Of a stretch of DNA of 36,528 bases, positions 1-8,404 are shown in pieces. The notes below the pieces were generated by a model. The model was not told the origin of the DNA, made no database searches, and saw only the letters and a list, made by a program, of their open reading frames with translations. The position numbers and the translations under genes were made by a program. Position 1 is the stretch's first letter, and each line of letters opens with the position of its first letter. Where the stretch lies: assembly GCA_034716895.1 (NCBI GenBank), contig JAYEKW010000124.1, positions 1 to 36,528 of the forward strand. The letters run 5' to 3'. Origin of the DNA: Candidatus Neomarinimicrobiota bacterium (lineage in GTDB: Bacteria; Fidelibacterota; UBA8477; JABMPR01).

Positions 1-125
1 CATTTCGACAGGCTCAATGCAACGCTCTGCGCGCTCTGCCTGTGCGGCGAAGCTTGTAGAGCGTAGACGTGCGAGAGGGACTTTTTGCGAAGGCGTCAAT
101 TTTGAATGGCATGTGTTTTCCTGAA
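1..125. other. Non-coding window edge with dispersed motif
   Basis: This stretch lies downstream of the minus-strand lipoprotein gene and I see no gene in it. Its first 19 bases contain TTTCGACAGGCTCAATG, which closely matches CTTCGACCAGGCTCAGTG near 21194 in another intergenic gap. The rest is rich in GCG and CGT words. No T-run hairpin is visible on the minus strand, so the terminator of the lipoprotein gene, if any, is not evident here. Confidence 0.5.
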
Positions 126-1154
126 TCAATACACAAAGACATCGTACTGTATGGGAGCATATCTCAAAGCACTGGTAATGCGGACTTTATTTCTACCTTT
201 TGAATCGATATGATACAAAAAATAATCGTCTCCATTTTCCAGTGTATAGATCAGAAAGTCATCACCGGGAAAGAATTGTGGGCTGTGAGCCACCAAGCCC
301 TGTTTGGTCAATTGAAGGGGTGTGCTAAGGGCCACGTTGCCTACGAAGATCTCCACTCCTTTAGTCGCTGAAGAGTACGCTGAGTAACCAATTTGCATAC
401 CATCACCAGAAAGAATTGGTCTACCATTAAAGCCTGTGCTAAAAGTCAGAGAATTAATAAAATCTCCATCCTGACTCATGAAATAATAGGAGTAACTACT
501 AAGATGGTCCGGTCTGCTCCAAACAATGAACCTTTCTCTTTCAGCCGCAATAGCGATAATCCATGAGCTGGGAGCAGCCGTTGTGATCTCAAGTGTATCC
601 GCACTGCCAATAGTCACTTTTCTAATGTTTCGGGATCCCTCTGAGTTAAGCAGAATGACCGCGTCGCCATGGTCAGTATAGACCGGGTCATAACCGCGAG
701 TCAGCAAGTTTAGGTTTTGACCATCTATATTAATCTCATAAACTTGTGACCGTCCCCCAACATCATCAACAAAAACCAGCTTGTCTCCCCGAGGTGATAC
801 GTCATAGCTACTGATCCAGCGATCAGTGGTCAGTTGGATAGAGGCAGTGCCGGCAGTATCTAAATAAAACAGATCCCGATCCCCTCCAGCGGTGGAAATA
901 TAGAAGATGCCACTACCATCCTTGTTAAAGCGTGGTTGATACTCATTACTGGTCTCAGATACCAAAACCCGTTCACCCTCACCATCAAAGTCAGTTAGCC
1001 AGATATCATAATCAGAACGCCCTGATCCACTATTTCGAATATCGTAAGCCACCAGGATATTTCTGGTAACCTCTTCATCAGGTGCAAAGATTGAGCATTG
1101 ATTCAAGAGGAGTGATAGAATGAATAGCAAATAGAGTTTGGTGCTTTTGTTCAT
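126..1154 (-). CDS. TolB/WD40-like beta-propeller lipoprotein
   Basis: A 342-residue protein with a hydrophobic N-terminal signal ending in LLLNQC, so it is probably a lipoprotein. The residue before the Cys is Gln rather than the usual Gly, Ala or Ser. The body consists of repeated PD40-type blades of the form D-x-W/L-x-x-x-x-G followed by P-x-F-x-x-D/G-x-x-I-x-Y, for example QPRFNKDGSGIFYIS and YDVSPRGDKLVFVDD. Such propellers resemble the C-terminal domain of TolB, but the TolB N-terminal domain is absent, so this is not TolB itself. I chose the ATG at 1154, nine codons inside the longest frame, because GAGGAA lies just upstream of it. It is transcribed away from the TPR gene. Its ligand or partner cannot be read from the sequence. 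Confidence 0.8.
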   Translation of the reverse strand: MNKSTKLYLLFILSLLLNQCSIFAPDEEVTRNILVAYDIRNSGSGRSDYDIWLTDFDGEGERVLVSETSNEYQPRFNKDGSGIFYISTAGGDRDLFYLDTAGTASIQLTTDRWISSYDVSPRGDKLVFVDDVGGRSQVYEINIDGQNLNLLTRGYDPVYTDHGDAVILLNSEGSRNIRKVTIGSADTLEITTAAPSSWIIAIAAERERFIVWSRPDHLSSYSYYFMSQDGDFINSLTFSTGFNGRPILSGDGMQIGYSAYSSATKGVEIFVGNVALSTPLQLTKQGLVAHSPQFFPGDDFLIYTLENGDDYFLYHIDSKGRNKVRITSALRYAPIQYDVFVY

Positions 1155-1468
1155 GTTCAGTTCCTCAAAAATAAGGTTCACACTTTAAATTCTTTGAATG
1201 CTGAAAATCTAGGCGCTGGACACCTGAAATGGTATTGATTTATGGTGTTGAGAAAAACATCTGTTTATGAAGAACGTTATATTTATGGATTGATTGGGTT
1301 CAATAAAATCAATGACAAAAGTAAGCACACCGTCTATATTGCTCGCCACTTGAGAGTAAGTCTCAAGTGATGGTGTCGGTCTTTGATCGATGGAATTGGT
1401 GACCGCTTGTTGGGTCATCAGATCAGGACATTTGAAAAGTATGATATTTTTTTAAGGAAGCATGAAGC
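1155..1468. other. Divergent intergenic region with two hairpins
   Basis: This 314-base gap separates two divergent genes and should hold both promoters. It contains an ATTGATT/AATCAAT inverted repeat (1289-1313) and a perfect 9-bp stem CACTTGAGA/TCTCAAGTG with a 5-base loop (1347-1369). Neither is followed by a T-run on either strand, so they are more likely operators or RNA structures than terminators. A TATGAT at 1440-1445 could be a -10 box for the TPR gene, but I see no matching -35. A 69-codon minus-strand frame here has no ribosome binding site and is not called. Confidence 0.45.
1347..1369. promoter_or_regulatory. Perfect 9-bp inverted repeat, possible operator
   Basis: CACTTGAGA and TCTCAAGTG flank the loop GTAAG. 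The dyad lies about 100 bases upstream of the TPR gene and about 190 bases upstream of the divergent lipoprotein start. No T-run follows, which argues against a terminator. A regulator binding site is an inference from symmetry and position only. Confidence 0.35.
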
Positions 1469-2689
1469 ATGAAAAAGTTTGCTATAGTCACCTGTTTATT
1501 AATCTCAATCTTTGGCCAATTAATGGCACAATATCCAGATGAACTGGTAGATCAGGCACGTGAAGCGATCAAGAATTTTGATATTCCCACCGCTGACAAC
1601 GCCTATAAGTCAGCAATGAAAGCAGTGGATGAAGACGAGTATAAGACTATTCAGGCTGAGTGGCAGGTATTGGAAAAGATCAATATTCTACTTGCCGATG
1701 CACGCCGTTCCATGGATCGTTCTGAATATTCTGAATCCCTTAAAAAGTATAATGAAGCTATCGCCAAAATGGATGCCTCGCCCCATGATATTTGGGGTAT
1801 GGTTAAAGGTGAGACATACTACAGCATGGGCATGGTCTATTATCGACAGGCAGAACCGATCAAAGCTGCCGATAACTTTCGCAATGCCATGACCTTTGAT
1901 CCTGTAGAAACCAAATATGGCAAAGCCATTGAGATGGTAAGAAACAAACACTATAGCGAGGGACACAAATATTTCAGGCGTAAGGACTATGCTTCAGCTC
2001 GCATCGAATACGAGAAGGCTGTGGCTGTGGATCCGTCATTTGCCAGTGGTTTTTATCAATTAGCCCTGATTGCGAAAAAAGATGGGGATCTTAAACAGGC
2101 AGAAAATTTCTACCGCGATGCTGTTACCAGTGATCCGACCCACTATAAATCATGGTACGGTCTGGGTACGCTCTACAGTGGAATGGGTAATAATAAAAAA
2201 GCCATTGAATCACTGAAGATGTCCATCTCCATCAATGCCAGCTATGAAAAAGCTTACTATGTGCTGGGCAGGGTCTATGAAAGCCAGAAGAACAACAGCC
2301 TGGCCATTCAGAACCTTAAAAAGGCTATTGAAGTCAATAAAAAATACACCAGAGCCTATGAGCTGTTGGGCAAGATCTATGTTGATCAGGAAAAGTACAA
2401 TTCGACTATCTCATTATTGAAGGGCTTAACTGGAAAAGCAGCTTCTTACAAGACGAACTATCGTTTGGCTCAAGCTTATAATGGCTCCGGGAATCATTCA
2501 GCTGCTCTCACGGCAGCCTCGAAGTCCCTGGCTAAGAAAAAGAATTGGGCTCCTGCTTTGATTGAAAAAGGGGATGCCTTGAAGGGTCTGGAGCGTAATA
2601 AAGAGGCGATCAATGCCTGGCGTGCTGCTACCAAAGATGCCCGTTGGAAATCCATGGCTCAACATCGTATTGATGAACTGACCAAGTGA
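1469..2689 (+). CDS. Secreted TPR-repeat protein
   Basis: A 406-residue protein with an N-terminal signal peptide (MKKFAIVTCLLISIFGQLMA, cleavage likely after Ala20), so it is exported to the periplasm. The rest is helical and made of about nine to ten tetratricopeptide repeats. Examples are the segment AENFYRDAVTSDPTHYKSWY and later units ending AIESLKMSISIN and AIQNLKKAIEVN. TPR proteins usually act as scaffolds for protein complexes, and no catalytic domain is visible. AAGGAAG lies about 8 bases upstream of the ATG. It is a single-gene unit closed by the terminator at 2726-2755. The specific role is unknown. Confidence 0.85.
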   Translation: MKKFAIVTCLLISIFGQLMAQYPDELVDQAREAIKNFDIPTADNAYKSAMKAVDEDEYKTIQAEWQVLEKINILLADARRSMDRSEYSESLKKYNEAIAKMDASPHDIWGMVKGETYYSMGMVYYRQAEPIKAADNFRNAMTFDPVETKYGKAIEMVRNKHYSEGHKYFRRKDYASARIEYEKAVAVDPSFASGFYQLALIAKKDGDLKQAENFYRDAVTSDPTHYKSWYGLGTLYSGMGNNKKAIESLKMSISINASYEKAYYVLGRVYESQKNNSLAIQNLKKAIEVNKKYTRAYELLGKIYVDQEKYNSTISLLKGLTGKAASYKTNYRLAQAYNGSGNHSAALTAASKSLAKKKNWAPALIEKGDALKGLERNKEAINAWRAATKDARWKSMAQHRIDELTK

Positions 2690-2725
2690 AGGTAAATAGG
2701 CGCTTCTTGCAATAGAAAAAGACTT

Positions 2726-2755
2726 AAAAGGCTGTCCGTGTGGCAGCCTTTTTTT
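2726..2755 (+). terminator. Intrinsic terminator after TPR gene
   Basis: The stem AAAAGGCTG/CAGCCTTTT (9 bp) encloses a 9-base loop and runs straight into a stretch of seven Ts. It lies 37 bases after the TPR stop codon and separates that gene from the acpS operon. Confidence 0.85.
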
Positions 2756-2912
2756 ATGAGCACTATGGTTTCCCCCAATATTTGATCCTGAGAATCTCTG
2801 CCAGTTGGCAACAAAGATTCGTACATTTTGTCAAATTCGTGGCAAAAAAAGATGAAAAATGAATCAAAATTTCCACTTTTCCCCTAGACACACCGGTATA
2901 AATTAAGCACCC

Positions 2913-3272
2913 ATGGCAATCAAAGGAATAGGCAATGATATCGTAGAAGTCAGTCGCATAAAAAGACTGCGTGAAAAGTATGGAAGTCGCTTTTTGGTGA
3001 AGGTTTTCACCAAAGGTGAGATTGCCTACTGCGAATCAAAAGAACATCCAGAAATTCATTTTGCCGGTCGTTTTGCCGCCAAAGAAGCCATTGCTAAAGC
3101 GATCTATCAAAGTGGCCATAACGAGGTGATCTCCTTTTCTCACATCGAGATCCTGAATGATGCTGAAGGCCGCCCCCAGGTTTCTTTCTTGATTCATATT
3201 AAAGGAAATTGCCTGGTCACCATCTCACATGAACACAGTATGGCCATCGCTTTTGCGGTTGTGGAGTCCTGA
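2913..3272 (+). CDS. acpS: Holo-[acyl-carrier-protein] synthase
   Basis: A 119-residue AcpS-type phosphopantetheinyl transferase. It moves 4'-phosphopantetheine from CoA to the serine of apo-ACP, activating ACP for fatty acid synthesis in the cytoplasm. The two family motifs are present: GIGNDIVEV with the Mg-binding Asp9, and FAGRFAAKEAIAKA with Glu58, both at the usual positions. Length is normal for AcpS. It is the first gene of a long plus-strand run. The ATG has no clear Shine-Dalgarno, and a TATAAATT about 10 bases upstream is too close to the start to be called a promoter with confidence. The stop is followed 4 bases later by the GTG of the nnr fusion. Confidence 0.95.
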   Translation: MAIKGIGNDIVEVSRIKRLREKYGSRFLVKVFTKGEIAYCESKEHPEIHFAGRFAAKEAIAKAIYQSGHNEVISFSHIEILNDAEGRPQVSFLIHIKGNCLVTISHEHSMAIAFAVVES

Positions 3273-3276
3273 TCGA

Positions 3277-4827
3277 GTGAAACCATTCCTTAGTATGGCC
3301 GCCAACCGGGCTGTCGATGACTATGCCATCAATACCTGTGGTATTCCCGGGGCAACATTGATGCAACATGCCGGACAGGCTCTGATCCAGGAAATGGAAA
3401 GCATGGGCTTCCTGGAAAATGCTCCCCAAGTCCTCATCTTAACTGGAAAAGGCAATAACGGCGGGGATGGATACGTTATCGCCACCGGCCTGCATCAGCA
3501 GGGAGTTCCTGTTGCTCTTATTACGGTGGCAGATGAATCGCAGATACACGGAGATGCCTTGATTCACTATCAAATCCTGCAAAAATTGGATCTAAGTATT
3601 GAGGTTTGGCAGGACACTGTTGACCAACACAAATTGATCCAGGAAGCAGATATCATTGTGGACGCATTGCTGGGGACTGGCATCAGTGGTGCCCTGCGTT
3701 CCCCTTACCCGGAAATCATTAAGGCCTGCAATCACAGCAAGGCTCGTATTGTTGCTGCTGATGTTCCTTCTGGCGTGACCGGTGACCTGGGCGATATACT
3801 GGAACCCTGTATCAAAGCTGATCTCACCATCAGCATGGGCTTTGGCAAGCAGGGCTGTCTCTTTGAACCGGCCCGAAGCCATTGCGGAAAAACAATTCCA
3901 GTGGATATCGGATTTCCTGAGAATAGTCTGGAACAGGTAGAAGATATCACTCTGCACAAGTTCGAAAAGGGTGATTTTTCCCCCGAAACTTACACAAGAT
4001 CTGCTGCTGCTCACAAATATTCAGCTGGGAAAGTCTATATCATGGCTGGTTCACGGGGATTCACCGGGGCAGCCCTGTTATCCGCCACTGCAGCTTTGAG
4101 ATCGGGTGCCGGTCTGGTTAAACTGGCTTTACCGAAGTCTTTGGGACAAATCGGCGAGACAGCCTCACTGGAAACCATTGTGGAGTACCTGCCTGAGACT
4201 CCAGAACAGAGTTTCGCCTCTGGAGCCCTGCCACTTTTGGAAGCCGGCTGTAAATGGGCTGATACGGTTGCCATAGGACCAGGACTTGGTCGAGATCCAC
4301 AAACCTTAGATCTTGTAAGAAAGTTTATCGAGAGCTGTCCGAAACCCCTGGTCATCGATGCCGATGCTCTTTTTGCATTGATCGATCATCTGGAGATATT
4401 GAAAAAAAGAACGGCACCCACGATTTTGACACCCCATCTAGGTGAATTCAAACGTCTTCTGGGTTTTGCCGATACCCCTGTACCATCCTGGCAGGATGCC
4501 CTGAAATTTTCAGGAGAGTATGATGTCTATGTGCTCCTGAAAGGTGCTCCATCCATTCTGGCTGCTCCCACAGGAATGGTTTCAGTGAATGCTTCGGGCT
4601 ATTCCGGAATGGCTACTGCCGGCAGCGGTGATGTCCTTACCGGAGTGATCGCCTCACTCTGGGCTCAATGGACCAAAATCCCTGAAGTGCTGGATTTTGC
4701 CATGTACATTCATGGACAGGCAGCTGATCTGAAACGGCCGGAAAAAGGTGTGTTGGGTCTGATCGCCAGTGATATTGTTGATGCACTTCCATCTGCCCTC
4801 AAGGAGTATGGTGAATTACCAACTTAA
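3277..4827 (+). CDS. nnr: Bifunctional NAD(P)HX epimerase/dehydratase
   Basis: A 516-residue fusion of NnrE and NnrD that repairs hydrated NAD(P)H. The epimerase interconverts R- and S-NADHX, and the ADP/ATP-dependent dehydratase regenerates NAD(P)H. The N-terminal YjeF_N domain (about 1-215) carries GKGNNGGDGYV near residue 57. The carbohydrate-kinase-like dehydratase domain (about 245-510) carries GPGLG near 334, VIDADAL, LTPHLGEF and AGSGDVLTG with the likely catalytic Asp452. I chose the GTG at 3277, 16 codons inside the longest frame. It follows the acpS stop by 4 bases with GGAG just upstream, and it gives the family-typical N-terminus MKPFLSMAANRAVDDYAI. Pairing with acpS is common in bacteria. 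Confidence 0.93.
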   Translation: MKPFLSMAANRAVDDYAINTCGIPGATLMQHAGQALIQEMESMGFLENAPQVLILTGKGNNGGDGYVIATGLHQQGVPVALITVADESQIHGDALIHYQILQKLDLSIEVWQDTVDQHKLIQEADIIVDALLGTGISGALRSPYPEIIKACNHSKARIVAADVPSGVTGDLGDILEPCIKADLTISMGFGKQGCLFEPARSHCGKTIPVDIGFPENSLEQVEDITLHKFEKGDFSPETYTRSAAAHKYSAGKVYIMAGSRGFTGAALLSATAALRSGAGLVKLALPKSLGQIGETASLETIVEYLPETPEQSFASGALPLLEAGCKWADTVAIGPGLGRDPQTLDLVRKFIESCPKPLVIDADALFALIDHLEILKKRTAPTILTPHLGEFKRLLGFADTPVPSWQDALKFSGEYDVYVLLKGAPSILAAPTGMVSVNASGYSGMATAGSGDVLTGVIASLWAQWTKIPEVLDFAMYIHGQAADLKRPEKGVLGLIASDIVDALPSALKEYGELPT

Positions 4828-5206
4828 ATATTTTGCTCCTGCTGTTCTGTATGTCGCGTTGATCATTGCTTTGTCAAGCCTGAATCAACGTGTGGTAACC
4901 AATCTTTCCTGGGGAATCCAGGATTTCATTCTGCATAGTCTGGAATACCATTTTTACGGGGTCACCCTGATCTGGGCTTTTCTCAGAGAAAAACCCAGGG
5001 CTGAGCTGAAAATATCCTACCGTTTGGCTGTCAGTGTGGGCGCCCTCTCTGCCATTGCTGATGAATTCTATCAATCATTCATCCCCAGTCGGTACTCCAC
5101 AGTGGAAGATGTGGTCGCTGACATATTCGGGGTTATTCTCTCTTTAATTACCTTTTCCCTGTTGATGAAGATACCTGCATTGGAGCGTTTCAGACAAAAT
5201 GCTTAA
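4808..5206 (+). CDS. VanZ-family membrane protein
   Basis: A small integral membrane protein of about 132 residues. Hydrophobic segments lie near YFAPAVLYVALIIALSSL, LEYHFYGVTLIWAFL, the Ala/Val-rich stretch after residue 75, and the C-terminal IFGVILSLITFSLL. The VanZ signature DEFYQSFIPSR followed by VEDVVADIFG is clear. VanZ-like proteins are widespread and apart from teicoplanin resistance have no settled function. The start lies inside the nnr gene (20-base overlap). AAGGAG at 4801-4806 is very close to ATG 4808, so GTG 4811 is an equally good start. The 3' end overlaps recN by 8 bases, suggesting translational coupling. Confidence 0.82.
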   Translation: MVNYQLKYFAPAVLYVALIIALSSLNQRVVTNLSWGIQDFILHSLEYHFYGVTLIWAFLREKPRAELKISYRLAVSVGALSAIADEFYQSFIPSRYSTVEDVVADIFGVILSLITFSLLMKIPALERFRQNA

Positions 5207-6890
5207 AACGCTACATATTGAAAATTTTGCCATTGTAGATGAAGCCAATGTCAGTTTTGACAACGGCTTGAATATTATCACCGGGGAAACTGGTGTGGGG
5301 AAATCACTCATTGTGGACGCACTGAGCATTGCTTTGGGGGAACGGGCCTATAAGGACTTTATCCGTGAGGGTTATTCCAGCGCTATTGTGGAAGCGGTTT
5401 TTGAAGTGAAACGAGCCGTTTTACCCAGATTGACCAGCTTGGGTATTGATTCAGTTACCATATCCGTTAAACGGGAAATCAAACTACAGGGCAGCTCAAA
5501 AGTTTGGATCAATGGCCAGCTCAGGTCGGCTCAGGAACTTAAGGAACTGGGCGACCGTCTGGTAGATCTCCATGGTCAACATGAACACCAGTATTTACTC
5601 AATGAAGAACATCACATAAATTTTCTGGATCAATATGCCGAAATAGAACTGTTCCTGGGTGAAATATCCCAAAAATACCAGCTCCTCACATCCCTGAAAC
5701 GTGAACTGCGGGAACGGGTGCAGGATGCCACCAGTCGGCAGGAACAGTACCAGCTATATGCTTTTCAATTGCAGGAACTAAATGATGTAAATCCACAGCC
5801 CGATGAACTGGACAATCTTGAAAAAGAACGTCGCATCCTGGAGAATGCCCAGACCATTAGTGAACAGGCTTCTGCCCTGTATCAGGAAACGGAGGCTATT
5901 GAGGGCTCTGCTATCCAGCGTTTGAATCAGATCATCAGCCAATTGGAAGGATTAAGCCTTTACACTGATACAGCAGCCACTTTTTTGCCGGAAGCACTGG
6001 CTGCCAGAGTATCACTCCAGAGTATTGCTGACTTCGCTACTGAATATGAAAAAGAAGTGCGATCGGACCCCCGGCGACTAAGTGAGGTAGAAACCCGGTT
6101 GAAAACCCTCAATCGTCTCTGCCAAAAATATAACAAGACCTATCCTGAACTATTGATCTACTGGCAGAAGATCGGAAGCCGGCTGGATCAGCAGAATGAT
6201 CCGGATTGGAGCAGGGAAGAGCTGTTGCGGTCTATCAAGACTGCCACTGAAACCTACTCTCAGGATTGTCAACTATTGACAAATATCCGCCAAAAGGAAG
6301 CTCAGATTCTCACCAGTGCCATTGTAGAGAAATTAAGTCACCTCGGGATGCCCAAGGCTCGTTTTCGAATAGAAGTTGAACAAATCGAGCTGGAAAATGG
6401 TTCTGTTGAATTGGCTGGTAAAAGGTTCAGAGGTGATGAGACAGGCATGGATCAAGTGACATTCTGGATGCAGGCCAATCCTGGTGAACCTCTGCGTCCC
6501 TTGGCCAGGACTGCTTCCGGAGGTGAGATCAGCAGGATCATGTTGGCCATTAAATCGGCCATGTCCGGAAAAGATGGCATCGGAACAGTGATCTTTGATG
6601 AGATTGACACCGGTATCTCTGGTCGCATAGCCCGGGTGGTGGGTAATGAGCTCAGGGATCTGGGTCAGCATCATCAATTGATCAGTATCACCCATTTACC
6701 TCAGATCGCCAGTTTGGCAGATAACCATTTTCGGGTGGAAAAACATTACATCAACGGTCGTACAGTTACCAGGGTCAAGCGTTTGAGCGAAGAAGAGCGG
6801 ATCACTGAGATCGCCACGCTCATTGGCGATGGTGCGGCTGGTGAAGCCACACAGCTGGCTGCCAAAGAATTACTTAACCAAGAGGATTGA
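5199..6890 (+). CDS. recN: DNA repair protein RecN
   Basis: A 563-residue SMC-like ATPase that acts in double-strand break repair, holding DNA together during recombination. The Walker A motif GETGVGKS is at 29-36, and the RecN-typical DLHGQHEHQYLL follows near 125. The middle of the protein (about 160-370) is a predicted coiled coil. The ABC signature ASGGEISRIMLA is near 438-449 and Walker B with D-loop VIFDEIDTGISGR near 465. The ITHLPQIAS switch His is present. Length is normal for RecN. It overlaps the upstream vanZ-like gene by 8 bases and is followed 6 bases later by a lipoprotein gene. Confidence 0.96.
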   Translation: MLKTLHIENFAIVDEANVSFDNGLNIITGETGVGKSLIVDALSIALGERAYKDFIREGYSSAIVEAVFEVKRAVLPRLTSLGIDSVTISVKREIKLQGSSKVWINGQLRSAQELKELGDRLVDLHGQHEHQYLLNEEHHINFLDQYAEIELFLGEISQKYQLLTSLKRELRERVQDATSRQEQYQLYAFQLQELNDVNPQPDELDNLEKERRILENAQTISEQASALYQETEAIEGSAIQRLNQIISQLEGLSLYTDTAATFLPEALAARVSLQSIADFATEYEKEVRSDPRRLSEVETRLKTLNRLCQKYNKTYPELLIYWQKIGSRLDQQNDPDWSREELLRSIKTATETYSQDCQLLTNIRQKEAQILTSAIVEKLSHLGMPKARFRIEVEQIELENGSVELAGKRFRGDETGMDQVTFWMQANPGEPLRPLARTASGGEISRIMLAIKSAMSGKDGIGTVIFDEIDTGISGRIARVVGNELRDLGQHHQLISITHLPQIASLADNHFRVEKHYINGRTVTRVKRLSEEERITEIATLIGDGAAGEATQLAAKELLNQED

Positions 6891-6896
6891 TCCAAC

Positions 6897-7382
6897 ATGC
6901 GTTTCAGATATTTCATACCCCTGCTTATTTTGATCCTGTTCAACTTTTGCTCCAAACAAAGTCCTGAAGTTCAACTGAGTGACCCGGGTTTTGGCGTGGT
7001 AGAGACCCATATTGACGTTGATAAAGTTGTCGACCTTCCGGTTTTGATCAAATTTGATCAGGTCATCAAAGGCATCCAGTTCACCTTGACCTGGGATACG
7101 GCAATTGTCAAAGTTGGTCAGCCCGAACTAACTGAACTAAATTCGGGTTTTACGGTCAGCACCAGTAAGGGGACAGGAGGTGAAATGAAAGTTTTGGTCT
7201 TCAGTATGACTGGGGACGTGTTGAACACCTCTGAACCTGAGATTCTGTCAATTCCCATAAGTGTTCTCGATTCCCTGGCGGACCAGGTCTCTCTCCTGTT
7301 TGACAAGGCAGTGTTTGCCGGACCAAATGCCCTGTCCTATGATATCCCTGTTACACACGCTAATTTGACTGTCAGAAAATAA
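6897..7382 (+). CDS. Small lipoprotein with cohesin-like domain
   Basis: A 161-residue protein with the N-terminal signal [18 protein letters not shown], so Cys18 is probably lipidated, although the lipobox is not canonical. The remainder looks like a single cohesin-type beta-sandwich. It begins with VDLPVLIKF, continues [15 protein letters not shown] and ends with strands such as [10 protein letters not shown]. Cohesin domains bind dockerins in cellulosomes but also occur singly in non-cellulosomal bacteria, so a role in surface protein assembly is only a guess. It sits 6 bases after recN, and its TAA overlaps the next ATG by one base (TAATG). The coupling to recN and a threonine aldolase looks organisational, not functional. 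Confidence 0.7.
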   Translation: MRFRYFIPLLILILFNFCSKQSPEVQLSDPGFGVVETHIDVDKVVDLPVLIKFDQVIKGIQFTLTWDTAIVKVGQPELTELNSGFTVSTSKGTGGEMKVLVFSMTGDVLNTSEPEILSIPISVLDSLADQVSLLFDKAVFAGPNALSYDIPVTHANLTVRK

Positions 7383-8401
7383 TGATCGATCTTCGTTCGG
7401 ATACAGTCACCAGACCCACTGCGGCTATGCGCAAGGCTATGTATGCTGCTGATGTAGGGGATGATGTCTATGGTGAAGATAATCTGATGAATCAATTGCA
7501 AAGCCGGGTTGCTGATTTGTTAGGTAAGGAAGCCGGTCTGTTTATTCCTTCGGGAACCATGAGCAATCAACTGGCTATTCGTAGTCATACTCAGCCTGGT
7601 GATGAGGTGATCTGCGACTATAATGCCCATATTTTTAACTATGAGGGGGGCGGACCAGCCCTGTTAAGCGGAGTTCAATTGCACCTGCTCCCAGGTGATC
7701 ATGGAATCTTGGATCCAGACCAGATTGGTTCAGCTTTGAGACCAGCAGATCATCATTACGCTCAAACCCGCTTGATTGCCCTGGAGAATACTCATAACCG
7801 GGCAGGTGGAGTGGTTTATCCGCTTACGATGATCGAGTTGGTGGCAGAAATAGCCCGTAAACAAGGTCTTCTCATGCATCTGGATGGGGCACGGCTTATG
7901 AATGCTGTGATCGCCACGGGAATTGATCCAGCAGCCTATGCTGCTCCCTTTGATTCGGTGAGTCTCTGTCTATCAAAAGGGCTGGGTGCTCCGGTTGGTT
8001 CGATTCTGGTGGGTAATGCGGATTTTATTGATAGAGCCCATCGGTTTCGGAAAATATTTGGTGGCGGTATGCGCCAGGTCGGCAGTTTGGCAGCCGCAGG
8101 TCTGTATGCATTGGATAACAATCTGGAGCGCTTGGCTGAAGATCATCAACGGGCTAAAGCTTTGGCTGAAACCTGTCTGGAATTGGGAGTATTGGAAGAC
8201 GATATCGCCTGGACCCAGACCAATATCGTACTTCTGGCTTTTCCTGCAGGAAATACAGCTGCATTGGAAGCCGAATTCAAGCAAGCGGGTTTACTGGTAT
8301 CTGTTGTGAATGACCAGCGGATCCGACTCGTGACCCATCTTGATTTTGGGGATGAACAACTTATCCAGGCCAGGGAAATTTTGAAAAAAGTGTTAGGTTA
8401 G
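7382..8401 (+). CDS. ltaE: Low-specificity L-threonine aldolase
   Basis: A 339-residue PLP enzyme of fold type I that cleaves L-threonine or L-allo-threonine to glycine and acetaldehyde in the cytoplasm. It opens with the hallmark [13 protein letters not shown]. It has the GDDVYGEDN segment, the cofactor-binding [16 protein letters not shown] with the PLP-contacting Asp, and the Schiff-base Lys199 in [14 protein letters not shown]. Length and lysine position match LtaE. It starts on the ATG that overlaps the stop codon of the lipoprotein gene, and trkA begins 3 bases after its stop. Confidence 0.93.
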   Translation: MIDLRSDTVTRPTAAMRKAMYAADVGDDVYGEDNLMNQLQSRVADLLGKEAGLFIPSGTMSNQLAIRSHTQPGDEVICDYNAHIFNYEGGGPALLSGVQLHLLPGDHGILDPDQIGSALRPADHHYAQTRLIALENTHNRAGGVVYPLTMIELVAEIARKQGLLMHLDGARLMNAVIATGIDPAAYAAPFDSVSLCLSKGLGAPVGSILVGNADFIDRAHRFRKIFGGGMRQVGSLAAAGLYALDNNLERLAEDHQRAKALAETCLELGVLEDDIAWTQTNIVLLAFPAGNTAALEAEFKQAGLLVSVVNDQRIRLVTHLDFGDEQLIQAREILKKVLG

Positions 8402-8404
8402 GGC

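Noticed and set aside
1209-1418. 69-codon minus-strand frame in the divergent gap
   Set aside because: It has no ribosome binding site, no recognisable domain, and overlaps both hairpins in a region expected to hold two promoters.
3229-3276. ATG 3229 as the start of the nnr fusion
   Set aside because: It lies 44 bases inside acpS and adds 16 residues not typical of the family, while GTG 3277 has a ribosome binding site.
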